Positions 1-11,815 of a DNA stretch of 64,000 nt are shown in pieces. The position numbers were made by a program, and so were the translations under genes. Under the pieces are notes generated by a model that made no database searches, was not told where the DNA came from, and worked only from the letters and a program-made list of their open reading frames with translations. Origin of the DNA: Thozetella sp. PMI_491 (taxonomy: Eukaryota > Ascomycota > Sordariomycetes > Chaetosphaeriales > Chaetosphaeriaceae); assembly GCA_021432635.1 (NCBI GenBank), contig MU270020.1, positions 522,054 to 586,053 of the forward strand, given 5' to 3'. Position 1 is the first letter of the stretch. Each line of letters starts with the position of its first letter.

Positions 1-7
1 AACTCAC

Positions 8-175
8 CCAGGAGAGAATCAGGACATAGTCGTCCCACCAGAGGAGCCTCCTGCTCTTGAGCTTGCACCATACCCGGACGCCGAGGAAGACGGTCGCCAG
101 GGCGGTAAGGAGCCATGTGGACACCATTACCCGGGGGCCGACATCGTCGTGGTCTATTGCGCGGGCGGTGTTCAT
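8..175 (-). CDS. Rhodopsin-domain (PTH11-like) membrane protein, 5' exon only
   Basis: First coding exon of a gene that runs off the left edge. The ATG at 175 opens 56 codons that end exactly at a GTGAGT donor (intron from base 7 down). The peptide has a first membrane segment (about residues 20-34, WLLTALATVFLGVRV) followed by basic residues and then WWDDYVLI. A first helix followed by basic residues and a W/L-DDY/W motif is typical of the fungal integral-membrane rhodopsin domain found in PTH11-like receptors. The same arrangement (TRIVIVKQPGLDDLAY) occurs in the complete gene at 43087-44473. Role is probably cell-surface sensing, but the ligand cannot be told. Only the N-terminal segment is visible. 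Confidence 0.6.
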
Positions 176-2111
176 TGTTGCCAAAGAGAGCTTGATGAGC
201 AGCGAATGATGCGGGTGCTTTGCAACAAGACTTAGACAGAAGCCGGCCGACACGAAGACGTAGACTTGAAGAGCAGTGGCATTCGGTCTGGACCCGGGGA
301 GACTCCGAGGGGCTGGGAGGACCCCTATGTATTCCTCTGTAGATCAGGTCTCCGTGGGACCCGGGGAGATGGCGTGCAGGTGTCCCACATAAGTCTGTAC
401 GCTGTGATCTGCGCTTGCCCCATCAAGACGTGCCCGCATGGCATTCCGCACCGAAAGGGCGGGGGGCTCGAGGCTCGAGACTCGGCCACGAGACAAGAAC
501 AGCTGCATGGCGAGAGCGCGAGGAGCGGCGTTGCCACGATAACCTCAGGCCCGGAATGGGTGGCCAGCGCGGGGTACAGGGAGCTGCATCCAGGATCGCT
601 GCCGCGTGGTGCGCTCTCGGCGTGCGGCCATGGCCTCCCACGCACTCCGGGGGTTGCAGCGTGTGCCGTCCGGAGTCGCAGGAGTCAGTGCGGAGGAGCC
701 CGGGTTGGTATAGCGCGGAGCGCGTATTCCGCAGCGCCGAGGCCACGGACGGCCGTGCAGATCCAGGCCGCCGCTAGCGTGAGTGCCATCGGGGGTGGCA
801 GGCAATATAGAACGCCGTGTCGGTGCTCAAATATTGAAGACGCTCGAGCAGGCTGCCACCTTCCAGAGCTCTCATGGCCCCTTGGGCCCGCGTCATGAGC
901 ACTTTACTCGAGGCGAGCAGGCAGGGCGTTATCTCGTAGAAAAAAGGGGGCCTGGGTGAGTCTCAGCAGAGGAGGAAGAACTCGCATCCCACTTCCCCTC
1001 CCCTACGTCCCCCCTCCTTCCGAGGAAGAACCTGCACTTCTCATGCCCAACCCCTCGGCAGGTCTGGTCTGCCACGCGCGTCTCCGCATCGCACAGCAGG
1101 AGCACCAGTTCCATTTCGCCAATCCGGAGGAGAGACTGCCGTGTTTCTAGCCCAAAGAGTATGCATGGCCGGAGACAGCGGGTTTGACAAAATGCATGGC
1201 GTTGCTGCTTTGGCCTGGAACAGCGCAGGACGCAAGGATCGGGGCTTCTTGTGCACTAAGTTTTTGGCTCTGCGTGCAGGGGTGGCAGGGACCGGGCTGG
1301 GAAAGTGCGGGGTACCTAGCGCTCACGGGTGTGCAGGGGCGGCAATGGCCCGAGTGGCTTGACGGATTGGCAAGAGAAACCCTAACCCCCCTTTCTCAGG
1401 ACAAACGGGCCTGCTCCGTACTAATGTCCTTTTTTGCCTTGCACCTTCCTTCCCCGCTGGGGGCTCGGGCAGGAACCAACTTTGCTCTAGGTTCGGCTCA
1501 TCTACCGGGGCTAGCAAGGAAGGTAAGGAAGGCAAGGAAGACTAGCTAGAATAGAAGGCGGAGCCAAACACAGATGCAGATGCTTCATCGGCTGGCAAGC
1601 TAGCTCGCCCCGACACCGCACCCGCTCTCCCCGCCTAAAAACCCCCCGAAATCGTAGACGTCACCACGAGGTAGAGAGCCCCAGTCGCTATAGGCTCACC
1701 TCGCTCACCTTGTTCCTGCACAAGCGACGATCGGCACAGAGACCAGCATGAAAACACGGCACGTCAGGGGGCCCCTGAGACATTCCCCTCCCCCATTGGC
1801 CCTAAGCACCTATAACCCCCCATTCATGATAAGCACAGCGCAATTGCAATTTAATGCCAGGCCGGTACAACCCTACAACCGGTTTTCTGGGCCAGTGGAC
1901 GGATACTTGGTCTCGGAAACTAGGCAGTACGCCAATACAGCAGCTACTCGGAGAGTGCGGTGCAGTCACCCGCGTAATAAAATGAGGTGCCCGTCGTTGC
2001 TGGCGTGCGCCCCGTTTCCTGTCTCCCAGCAGCGAGCACATTGTCGTCGCTCAACAGTCGCTCGTTTCACTCTTTCTGGAGATCCAGGCAGGTCGATGAG
2101 GAGCATTCGCC
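176..2111. other. Intergenic region, divergent promoters
   Basis: Gene-free stretch between the starts of the rhodopsin-domain gene (-) and the RW-repeat glycoprotein gene (+). Several long frames overlap on both strands at 266-898, but they follow from the high GC content. They show no signal peptide, splice structure or recognisable domain. Confidence 0.5.
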
Positions 2112-4242
2112 ATGAGGGGTCTGTCTATCGCCGCCATCTGCGCGGCTTGGCTGGCGGGTGATGTACTGGGATGCGCTAGCAACAACTGCTTGCGAGGTGA
2201 GCTTTGGATCTCCGCTCCTGTTTCGCCTGCTTCTATGCCCGGCCTGCATGTGAGCATGGGAACGAAACACTAACCTCCCCGCCAGCTCTCTCAAACACGA
2301 AAGGAGGAAGAAATGCCTCCGCAGATTGCCACGAGTACTTGAAGCACACTGTCACACCCGGCACTAGGTACAGCTCGAGCCCGCTTCTGCACTTGCGTCC
2401 CCCGCTTCCCCAGTGCTTGCATTAACATGTCATAGCACCTTTACTCGGACGGTCTCGGTAACCTCGAGTGTGCCTACGCTCACTATCCACACTACGACGC
2501 ATACCACCACGCTCCATACCCTCGAGGGCCGATGGGATAGCTTCGGCGATGTATTGGGTTACCAGGATCTTCAAGGGCGTGACGACACGGCATCGTTAAA
2601 GTCTATCCCAGCATATGCTTCCGCCTGCGGCTCTGCACCAGCCTTCTCCTCTGCCTGTTCATGCATCGGCGTCTCTGCGGTGACCGTCACGGCAGACCCT
2701 GAATCGACTACAATTACCAAAACAGCAGTGCGAACCGTGGCTCTGACCACTGTGCGGCCTTCCTTGGGAAACCATACTGTATCCCTAAACAGTACCTCGG
2801 GACGCTGGCAGAACAAGACGTCAACAACGCTGTCGAGCACCTCGGCACATAAGATCACGAGCTCATTCACGTGGCCCTCGTCGACTCATACGTCAAACCC
2901 GAGCACCTTGGCTCCGACCAAATCTCAGGCCTCCACCTTAGCCCCTGTCAAGCACACCACATCATTCAGGACGTTTAGCAACGGCACTTCTGCGGCGCAT
3001 CCATCAAGCGGCGCCGCAACAAATCTTACTTCATGGGGTAGCGTAGCTACTAAGTCCTTGGGAGGAACACTTACATTCCCGTGGAACTCGTCAAGGATCG
3101 CCACCACCCTCGCAACTAGCAGCATCAAGGCTTCGAATTCATCGATTCGTGCATCCATCTCCTCCAGCCTGCCCCGGTCTTCCTTTCTTCCCCAGAGCAC
3201 TTCACCATGGAAGACAGGTACTACTGCGAAGGTGCCGGTCAACAGCACCAGATCTGCGCCTTTCCTCAACCTGACCTCGACGCTCTCCAGCGCGCCGGGC
3301 AGCGTCACGGCGATCCATTGGGTGAATGCCACGACGGTCGTCACCTCGTTCAGGTATAACCAGACAATCGCTTCAGTGACTAGGACTGGTCTGCAAAACA
3401 GCACCGGCCGTTGGCGAAATTCGTCCTTCCCGGCAATCACCGCAAAGTTTAATACGACAGCAACTCGATGGCTGAACACATCCATCCCCACTGCTGCACC
3501 AAATATCACCACAGGGCGGTGGCTCAACACCACGCGGCTACCTTTCAATTCCACTACTGCTCGGTGGGGGAACTCTACAGTGCGCGCAAATGCGACCACA
3601 CCACTGTGGCGGAATAGCTCTGCGACGGCGACTCCCACGCCAAGTACGACCGTCGACCTCACCTGCGGCGAGACTACAGCACCGTTCGCTCTACAGGCAT
3701 CACAACCCGGGAGCGTCTTCGACAACTGGTATGTCCATGTGGTCGGCGACGGCCTCCTTTTCACGTCTCTCGCTAGCTCTGCCTCTGCTTTCAGCGTAGA
3801 GCACACTGGCCATCTGTGCGCCGTAGGCCACCTCGCCGCCGACGGAAAGCCGTACCTTGCCTCCGTCGGCTCCCTGGATAACTCAAGCGCCGTCTGGATG
3901 CTCGACCAAAACGTGCTAGAGCACATGAGCGAAGACTACGGGGCGCTAAACTGCACAGCAGGCAGCACACTGAGCTGTGCGGCGAATGCGACTAGTCACT
4001 GGATCAGCTGCGGCCTGCAAGTAGACCTTAGCAGCGACGGAGGTGCCAATGTCCCTTACGAGGGGTTCAATTGCACCTCCTTGGATCTCATCATAGTGCC
4101 ACTAGGCGGTGGAAGCACAGCCTCTGGGAACAGTACTTCTCGGGGTCTGTATGGGAACAGCACGAATGCGGGCGTAGGCCAAGATGGGCGGTTGCAAAGG
4201 CGATTTTCCGGAGGCGCGACCTATCTAGAGACCACGTACTAA
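2112..4242 (+). CDS. Secreted Ser/Thr-rich glycoprotein with RW-x-N repeats
   Basis: Three exons, 2112-2196, 2286-2367 and 2436-4242, give 657 residues in frame. The start at 2112 is chosen because it supplies a signal peptide (MRGLSIAAICAAWLAGDVLG) and joins through GTGAGC...CCAG and GTACAG...ATAG introns. The skipped acceptor at 2413 would lead straight to a stop. The mature protein is a long Ser/Thr-rich stalk, roughly residues 60-460, with many N-x-S/T sites. Six degenerate copies of [G/T/A/L]-(R)-W-x-N-[S/T/K] lie at about residues 178, 381, 400, 416, 432 and 445, three of them spaced exactly 16 residues. The C-terminal part, about 465-657, is less biased and has several cysteines, so it is probably a small globular domain. 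No GPI signal or membrane segment is visible at the end. A secreted or wall-associated mannoprotein is inferred; no named family was recognised. Confidence 0.75.
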
Positions 4243-4330
4243 GGAGCCTTGGCACAATACTACCCTACATTTTCGGCAGTGAATGCCGCCTCTCTTGGCG
4301 CTCGTGCATAATATCCCCAAGCGGTTTGGC

Positions 4331-4684
4331 CTAGCGCTCCTCCGAGCTCTCCTTTGGCGAGGAGCCGAACATTTCCTTAATCTTGGACAAAAGCTTTGGG
4401 CTCGAAGAGGCACTCGAGGTAGACTTGTTGCTCCACACGCTACTTCGGCGGCGGCCGTTTGCGTCGGTAAGCTCGTTGAGCATCGCCTCTTCGACGCTGC
4501 CTAGATGAACCTGTTAGCAGCCTACTCTTAGCGCGCCAGAAGCCCTTCGTCTTTGATGGACGAGCAGCCTGGGCCGCGGCCATGACTTACGGATGTTGCC
4601 CGCCCCACCAATGCCAAAGGACCGGCGGCGGTCCCGTTGATTGCCGGTCAGAAGTTTTAGCTGTTCCTGCTTGTCTTGGTCCAT
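4331..4684 (-). CDS. Small GGAGN-motif protein (DUF3602-like)
   Basis: Two exons, 4591-4684 and 4331-4500, give 87 residues. The N-terminal half is charged (MDQDKQEQLKLL...RDRRRS) and ends in FGIGGAGNIR, which matches the GxGGAGN(I/V) signature of the fungal DUF3602 family of small proteins. The C-terminal half is serine-rich with basic patches and ends FGSSPKESSEER. The intron uses donor GTAAGT and the acceptor at 4501. An AG three bases after the TGCTAAC branch point is too close and would also break the frame. An in-frame ATG exists at 4789, but the peptide it adds looks like leader, so 4684 is preferred. Function is unknown. Convergent with the upstream glycoprotein gene, 88 bp between stops. 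Confidence 0.6.
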
Positions 4685-6786
4685 GTTGTCTGTGGCCTCG
4701 AACGGTGTAGTGTTATCGCATCTGGCTCCTAAGGGGTGATGAAGGGGTGTCTGCCGTGGGGCCTTGGTCCTGCACCCCGGGCTTGGCACGCCCTCGGCCG
4801 CCGTATTTAAGGGACAAAGAGCATTCCTCTCGCCCCTAGCCTGCTGGCCCTCGACTGACTCTCGACGGGCATTTCACTGGCGGCGCTGGAGATAAGGCCA
4901 GGGAGCGCCATTGGACACCCCCGCCTGGCGTCCGGGGCGTCTCCCCGCAAAGCTTGGCCTCCCTTAGTGCCCGGGGCGACGCCAAGGATAGCGCTGACGT
5001 GCCTCATTGGCCGCCTGGGCTTCAGGGGTGTGGGCATGGCGTCACACCTGCTGATCGAGGGGAGATTTGTGCACGTGGACAGCACCATTAGATAGATAGA
5101 TCCGAGCAGCGACAAGATATCAATTATGTGACTCTTGGTATTTCGTGACCGAAACCCTCGCGGCGTGCGGCTTTTTCTGCCTTGTGCTGGCGTCGCGGGG
5201 TCGTGACGTGCTGCTCGTCCCCGCGAACTCTGTATCGAACGTCGTCTGGCAACCGAAAGTGGAAACCCATGAGGATATCGGATGGAAGTTAGTATAGGGA
5301 ATTTTGTTAATTTGTACCGGTTCAACGCACAACGGTCGACGGGGCGGGTAGTTGATTATACTCCGCGACCAAAGCAGAGCAGGTCAAAGAAGCTCGAAAG
5401 ATAGACAAGGGGCAGAGTCAGCCACGTGGGCACCAATGACAGGGTCTCCTGCTTGGAATGGTCCCCTGCAAGGAGAGGCCGACGATATGTACCTTTGGCC
5501 AATAATGTTGTGCCAGGGCAGGCGCGCTGGTGTGGGATGTTAACTGCCGGCCTTCCTTTGCCAGACCTTGTGCTGCCAGATCGCTATTGGGCGGATGGGC
5601 ACGCGGGCAGCATCGGTCTCCTTCTTTCCGGGTTATCAAACCAAATGTATGGTTGCATTGGCTTCTGTATTCTATATCTTTTGCCATTACTAAGGCACAC
5701 AGCAAAACTGACCTCCCTCCCTCCCCACTAAGCATATGAGAGTATGCATACGATATGACACCGTATCCATTTGCGGAGCAAGTCTAAGGGCATATCCGGC
5801 CTGAACAGGGAGGTTTCGTTGCTCAGCTTCGGCGAGGGGTTTTCTAGGACCACGCAGCTTGCAATTCGAGGTAGTATCTCTCGGTTTGATACATCATCGG
5901 CGAGATCGATGTTCCAGTGCTACTTGACGTCTTTCTCATGCCAGTTCCAATTTCCATGCCAGCGGAATCCTGACGTCAATGCCTAATGGTCGGCTGACCA
6001 TCTTTCATTGTTAATTCTCTAGAGGGGTCTAATTCTGAGCTGCACGTAGGAATATCCCCGGGAACTAGGCATATTTATCACCACTCTCCGGATATATTCG
6101 CAGTATAGGAGCCTAGGTCGGCTCTTTGGCTAGCAGGGTTACTTTTTTTCTGGATTGGCGTCATGGATAAGGCGGGTTCAGTACAATAAAGATAGCCGGC
6201 GATAGTACGATCCCAAGTCGACATTAGGTGATGGGGTTTAAGCTGGATCGAGCTAGTGGCAGAGTTATTGCGAAAGAGGCGGCCGTCCCGCCTGTCGTGC
6301 CAAGGTGGATCAGCGACGCCAGCCGCCCAAGCCAACTAGGTAGCCCCCTCCCAGCCCAACACGGTGCTCACATTCTCGAACACCGCTGACGCAAACGACT
6401 TGTTTATCGGGAATGTATCGACGCATTCAATATGCCGCAGATCTACTACACCTTGGCATCTAGGGCGTACCAAGCCATGGCAGGATTACACTAGTAGCCG
6501 CTCGTCTGTGCGTGGTAGCCACCCATACGCAGCTCTAGAACCAAGCACTAAGACTACTTCAGCTCTGATTGGCTCGAGGGAAGCCGCGGTGATCGCTACT
6601 CGACAGGCGGCGTGCGACTTGATGTCATACCATCCACCACAATGTGCTAATGAGACACAAAGCATCGGGCCCCGATGACATCAATGCGCACCGAAGAAGG
6701 TTCGTCAAAGGGGGTTAAATATACCAGTCAAAGTCCTCGCCCATTATTGTACTCATTGCACTACAATCCTACCTATCATTGGCACT
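4685..6786. other. Intergenic region
   Basis: Two kilobases between divergent genes. Open frames at 4807-5325 (-) and 5418-5739 (both strands) have no domain, signal peptide or splice support. I see no RNA gene or transposon. The right end contains a TATA-like box for the coiled-coil gene. Confidence 0.45.
6716..6723 (+). promoter_or_regulatory. TATA-like box before coiled-coil gene
   Basis: TAAATATA lies 64 nt upstream of the ATG at 6787, a usual distance in filamentous fungi. Inferred from position and sequence only. Confidence 0.35.
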
Positions 6787-9434
6787 ATGAATCAAGAAGG
6801 AGAAATCATGAGCTTTGGAACTAGGGTGAACGACAGCCTCGGGACTCCCATATCAGAGATTGGCCAGAGAGTTCCGGGATCCTTCCCCGTCGATGATATC
6901 GGTGGTAGGTCGTCCGCGAGCACCCCTTTTTGAATATAATTTGAATCCCACATGATATTAAGATGGACGTTGGGGAGAGGCTGACGAAGGCATACAGTCC
7001 ACAATACCGAGTCTCAGCGCAGCAAGTTGCACAAGCCAAATGATCCGAGAGGATGGAATGACTCCGGGAAGAAGCACGTTGGACACACAACAACAGATTC
7101 CGGTGTCGGTCTGAGGGATCCCTCACACTTTATGCATCAGGGTGGCTCTGGCTCCGCTGTGGCAGGGGGTTTATACGAGACAAGACTCGAGAGTTTCTAC
7201 GATCCAAGAATTGCGGCGACTGGTGGTCAGCCCGAGACAGATACTAGCCACCGTGCGGCACAGGAGAATCCGTCAGTTTCCTCCGCCGGCAAGTGGAATA
7301 TCCTCGAAGAAGAGGAACCCTCGAAGGTCCCATCATACACGACTAGCCAACCTAGTATCGCGGACGATGGTACTCACAAGCACGGGACTACTGGCGTTGG
7401 CAACGGTAGCAGTTTGCTCGCACTCCGGTCTCCCAACGAGGAAAACCCAGCAGCTCATGAGCAGCTAAATCTTCCCACTACCGGAACCGGCAACCCGGAG
7501 AATGCAGCAGCTAAAGAGTCGAACTGGGGCGACATCCCGCGGGGTGCTGGTGTGTACAATACGGTCACCGGCCATGGCAGTCCCGAAGATCTCGAGCCCA
7601 ACCGAGGCACCAAGATCACGCCAGTTTCCACCTCGGACTCTGCAGGGACTGATACGCTTGACACGGCGGATGTTGGGCAGCGACAGTTCATGCCCCGGCC
7701 AGAGAACCACAGAGCTTTGGCGGCCGCTCTCGACAACAGAGAGGTAGAGCACACAGATCAGCCTCAACATCAAGAGAGAGCGTGGGCTGCGGCTGGAATA
7801 TCAGCAGGGACGGTGGGGCTGGCACGCTACAAGATCAACCACGACAACGAGGGCGAGACGACTAAAGACAAGCTTACGCAGCACACCGAGACGGATCCCA
7901 AGACAAGCACCCGGCCTATCGTTGTTACGCAGGACGGCAATCAGCGTACCGAATCCGACAATCAAGAGCATCGTAACGCTGTGGAAGCGGCTGAAGAAGC
8001 GCCTAAGAAGAGACGGGACAGCAAACTTGCCAGCCTCTTCCATCACGACCGCAGCGTCGAGGATAAAGATGCCGCCGAGAAAGCCAAGAAAGCCAAGCAG
8101 GCCGAGCAAGATGCCAAAAAGGCGCAACGTGACTCTGAGAAGGCCACGGCACATCACGTCAAGAAGTTAGAGAAGGAGGCCAGGATTGAGGCGAAGAAAT
8201 CGGAGAAGGAAGCTACGCTTGCCGCGCAGGCGGCTGAAGAAGAGGCTCGCGTTCAAGCCGAGCACCAGAAAGAACATGAGGCTGGAGAAGCTGCAGCGGC
8301 AGCAGCTGCGGCCGAGGCTGCAGCCACGTATGCCGCCTACCAAGCAGCAAACCCATCCCCACATAATCAAGAGCAGCTGGGGACCGGCGAGGAGAAGCGG
8401 GAGCCAACCAGCCCGAAGGCGGAGAAGGGAGGCAAACTGCGCGCCCTCTTCCACCGCTCCAAGAACGAAAAAGTCGATGAAAGAGAGCGGGGACAGGACG
8501 ACAACACGCACACGCTTTCCAAGAGACATGGACACGAACACGACCTCGCAGCCGCCAGCGCTGGCGCGTATGGCGTGTCGAAACTTGGCGCCGAGCATCA
8601 CAAGCGTAAGCCCTCCGAAACTCAGCCAACTGCTTCAAAGAACACTCCCGCACCGCTGCAATTGCTGCCACCGGGCTAGGCGCCGGTGGGGTAGCCGGAA
8701 TCTTTGCTCCCAATGATCAGCACGGCGAGGATAAAACTGCCCTCTCAAATGCAAATGCAGATGCTGAGAGGAAGATGACGGAAGAACGGGACTACGCGAA
8801 GCCGTATCTTGCGGCCGGGGCCGGGATGGGTGGTAACCAGGGGTACGATGGCTATCGGGATAAGAACGCCCGGGATAGTGGTATTTCCGCCGGCGCCGGT
8901 GATCCATACGACGCCACTGGATTTTCATGCTCGTCCGAAGATCCTAAAGTCTTAGCCCCGGGCACGGCCGAAGGCGTAAGCGCGCCGAACGCCAAGGGCT
9001 ATGCAGCCGCCGCCAACAGCAGCATCTTCGACTCCACCGGCGCCCCGCGCTCGACCGAGAATGATCCGAGCCACGGCGGGCGTTACAACGTGCTGCCGTC
9101 TGGGACTCCTTCGGGAATTAACCCGGACTATGGCAAGACCCGAGACGCCACAGCCCGGTCTGCTTCGACGTCGGAGCCTCATCGCGAAGAGGATTGGGCC
9201 AAGGCTCCTGCTGTCACCGCAGTGGGCGCCGGATTAGGAGCTGCAGCCTTCGGCCACTACCTCGTCGGACAGGAGGATCGGTCCGAACCCGAGCGAAAGG
9301 CGGAATCGGAAGGTCGGCGTCATAGCCAGACCCTTGGCGCCTCGGGGCCCGCGGCTACCGCGACGGGGAGCAAGAAGGTGGTACACAGATGCCAAAAGTG
9401 CGGAGAGGAGAATGACATCAGCTCCTACTTTTAA
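6787..9434 (+). CDS. Coiled-coil protein with Ala/Gly segments and C-terminal CxxC
   Basis: Exon 1, 6787-6904, and the acceptor at 6997 with a CTGAC branch point are well supported. They are needed because the main frame has no ATG near 7027. The body (6998 to about 8605) is hydrophilic. It has an Ala/Lys/Glu-rich coiled coil (about nucleotides 8070-8340) flanked by two KL-x-[SA]-LFH motifs (SLFHHDRS and ALFHRSKN), and it carries short Ala/Gly-rich stretches. The last part (8680-9434 or slightly longer) is in another frame and ends VHRCQKCGEENDISSYF, a single CxxC knuckle. The join near 8600-8680 is uncertain. An intron 8606-8679 (GTAAGC...CTAG) gives 826 residues in frame. A 35-nt intron 8606-8640 or a one-base frameshift would keep a further Ala/Gly segment. 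No signal peptide. Family not recognised; a cytosolic scaffold or stress-type protein is only a guess. Confidence 0.65.
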
Positions 9435-10080
9435 AGGGGAGCGGTGATTGAGCTGCTCGAGATTGTAATGCAGGAAGTATGGCGGTGGCATGTGCACAGA
9501 AATTGATTTTTGTCTGACTCAGTTATACCTTACGATTCTTAGCATTCTTCTATGTTACCACTTTGAGTTACATTTTCGCGATGAACTGCAGCCATGAGAT
9601 TCCGGTGGGCGGCACAAGGATCTTTGGGAGCTAACACGCAGTCCACCTGGGGCTCCAGCAGTAGGTGGCTTGCTTATAGGGCTTGGCGTCGCTGGGTGTG
9701 ACCAGATTGAGGCGGAAAGCATCACCATGAATCATTCAAAGGCCATATTAATTCCTCCCCCAACCCTCAAGCCTTGTCCACATCATCCCGGCAGTTCAAT
9801 TGGATGGTTCGGCTCCCACTTCAGTACGAGCTGTAAGGGTCCCTTGTTGCTTTGGATGGATCGGTCGTATGACAGGACCAACAAGCGCGGAGTGTGGAGA
9901 AGTGGCTCTGCTTCGAAGTCTAGCGAGGGACCCGCTCCCTGTAGGATTCGTTTTACATGTAACTGGTCGACTATATATAGGTTGTGTTGGAAAGCCGTAG
10001 TTTCTATCAGTTAGACCACTCATCGCTCCTATCCTCTCGACCTTCCCTAATACCCAATCCAAGACAGGAGTATCGACGCC
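9435..10080. other. Intergenic region and LDI promoter
   Basis: Contains the 3' flank of the coiled-coil gene and the promoter of the LDI-like gene. No other gene seen. Confidence 0.5.
9972..9980 (+). promoter_or_regulatory. TATA box of LDI-like gene
   Basis: TATATATAG stands about 100 nt upstream of the ATG at 10081, with a pyrimidine-rich stretch (10018-10050) between them. Confidence 0.5.
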
Positions 10081-11815
10081 ATGACAGCTTCGCAACACCT
10101 CGCCCTCGACCTCTCCCATCACCCCAAGCTTGACAGAGTGCAAGCCGGGCACCTGCGGCACTTCCACAACCTTGCCACGCAATTGGACGGGGAATGGCGG
10201 CACATGGGCGCCCTTGAGCCGGGACAGGAGTTTCTCGATGCCTACCGCTACCAGCTTGCCACCATGGCCTACGCCACCGGTGCGGCCCATTACCACCGCG
10301 TACCGGCCATGAGAAGCGTATTCAAACCGCTCCTGCGCGCTCTCATCCACAAGATGCTCCGCCGTGAGGCCTGGGGGTACTGGTTCAACACCTCGCTGGG
10401 CGGGAACAGGACGAATCCGGACCAGAAGGAGTATCGGAAGCCGTGGAGCGACCCCGTGGTTAGAGAGAATATAATGTATAGCGGCCATTTGCTCTTGATG
10501 ACGAGTCTGTACGCCATGCTGTTTGACGACGATGAGTTTGAGAAGCCGGGCTCCATCGCATTCCACTGGGACCCCCTCTTTTTCGGGTTCGGGTCGGAGG
10601 TGTACGAGTATGACAACCGCAGCCTCCAGAAGGTAATTCTCGCAGATATGGAGCGGAACGGATGGCTTGGAGTGTGCTGCGAACCCAACGTGGTATTCGT
10701 GGTCTGTAATCAATTCCCGGTACGTGGCTACTGCTTGCTCGAGCTGGTCGACCTGCAGAGGTGACTAATAACAGGATTCCGCAGCTGGTTGGTATGCGCT
10801 ACAACGACTCACGAGACGGCACCGATATCGTAAATGAAACCCTAGAGAAGTATAAAGCCGCCTGGGAGCGCAAGAACATGAACGGGCCCAACGGGCTGTT
10901 GTATGACTGGTGGTTCGTCCAACAAGACATGCTCCTCCCTGCCAGCGATATAGGATTTGGGGCTTGGTAAGGAAGCATCTGGACTCGTCACCGACAGAAA
11001 TATGGGTCTGACTTCATAATAGGGCCGGCGCATTCATGAATTCGTGGAACCCGAACGCCGTGAGGGAGCAGTATGACACCCAGGCTCTAGGCTTCATTAC
11101 TAAGATCGAGGGGAAAATTCGTTTGAACCAACCTGAGGTGGGCAACGTCTTTCGCAAGCTAGTTCATGAGGAGAAGGCGGATCCTCACAAGGCATCCACT
11201 CTATCTAAGGCGACAGAGATTGTGAATGCCCTCCCGAAGAACGCCTTTCCCTACACGAAGCCTATCATGGGATACGTCCTTATGTGGCTCTCGGAGCTGG
11301 GTAAGAGGGCAGAGCTAGACGCGCTCCTTACGGAGGCGGATGAAGTAATGAAGCCTACCTGGGAGGACGGAGGCCTGTTCTATCCCAGGAACGACCAGAA
11401 GACTGACGAGAACGGCCGGTGGTGCCTTATGGACCCGTTTACCGGCAATTCCGCCGTGGGATATGCAAGGCTCAATGTAGAAGACGGCCAAAAGAAGATG
11501 TGGGAACATCCCTGGACCAAGCAGGAACTTGCCTCGCGCCCTTGGGTTGATGGCATCAGCCTGGCTCAGGGCGTTGATTGTCTTCGTGCGGTCTGGGATG
11601 ACAAACATCAAGCTCTAATTGTGACGCTGAGAACCTGGAATGGAGTTGAGGTAGCCATCGCACCAGTGGCTAGGAATCTCCCTTCAGGCTCGTGGGCAGC
11701 CTATATCAATGGTGAGCTGTCGAGTTGCAGCGAGGCCGTTGGGGGCAGCTTGGAGGTTCCATTGACAGTCACCGGCAAGGATACTGACGTGGTAATCGTC
11801 AAGATTGACTCATAG
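10081..11815 (+). CDS. Linalool dehydratase/isomerase-like enzyme
   Basis: Three exons, 10081-10719, 10785-10966 and 11023-11815, give 537 residues. Both introns have GT-AG ends and branch points (CTAAT, CTGAC). The protein matches the LDI fold family (alpha/alpha barrel, related to bacterial linalool dehydratase-isomerase). Landmarks are a WGYWF segment near residue 100, NIMYSGH with His136, GWLGVCCEPN...C with Cys199/200 and Cys209, NQFP, and RYNDSRDGT just after intron 1. In the bacterial enzyme a histidine and two cysteines nine residues apart line the active site, and Cys200 and Cys209 have that spacing. Expected chemistry is reversible hydration/dehydration or isomerisation of a terpene alcohol or similar small substrate. 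The real substrate is unknown. No signal peptide, unlike the periplasmic bacterial enzyme. Convergent with the copper amine oxidase gene. Confidence 0.82.

Noticed and set aside
266-898. 210-codon frame on the plus strand with overlapping long frames on the minus strand
   Set aside because: Open frames in several phases at once come from high GC. The plus frame has no ATG-linked signal, domain or splice support.
4807-5325. 172-codon minus-strand frame
   Set aside because: Arg/Pro-rich, domain-free translation that looks like intergenic sequence; no introns or conserved motif.
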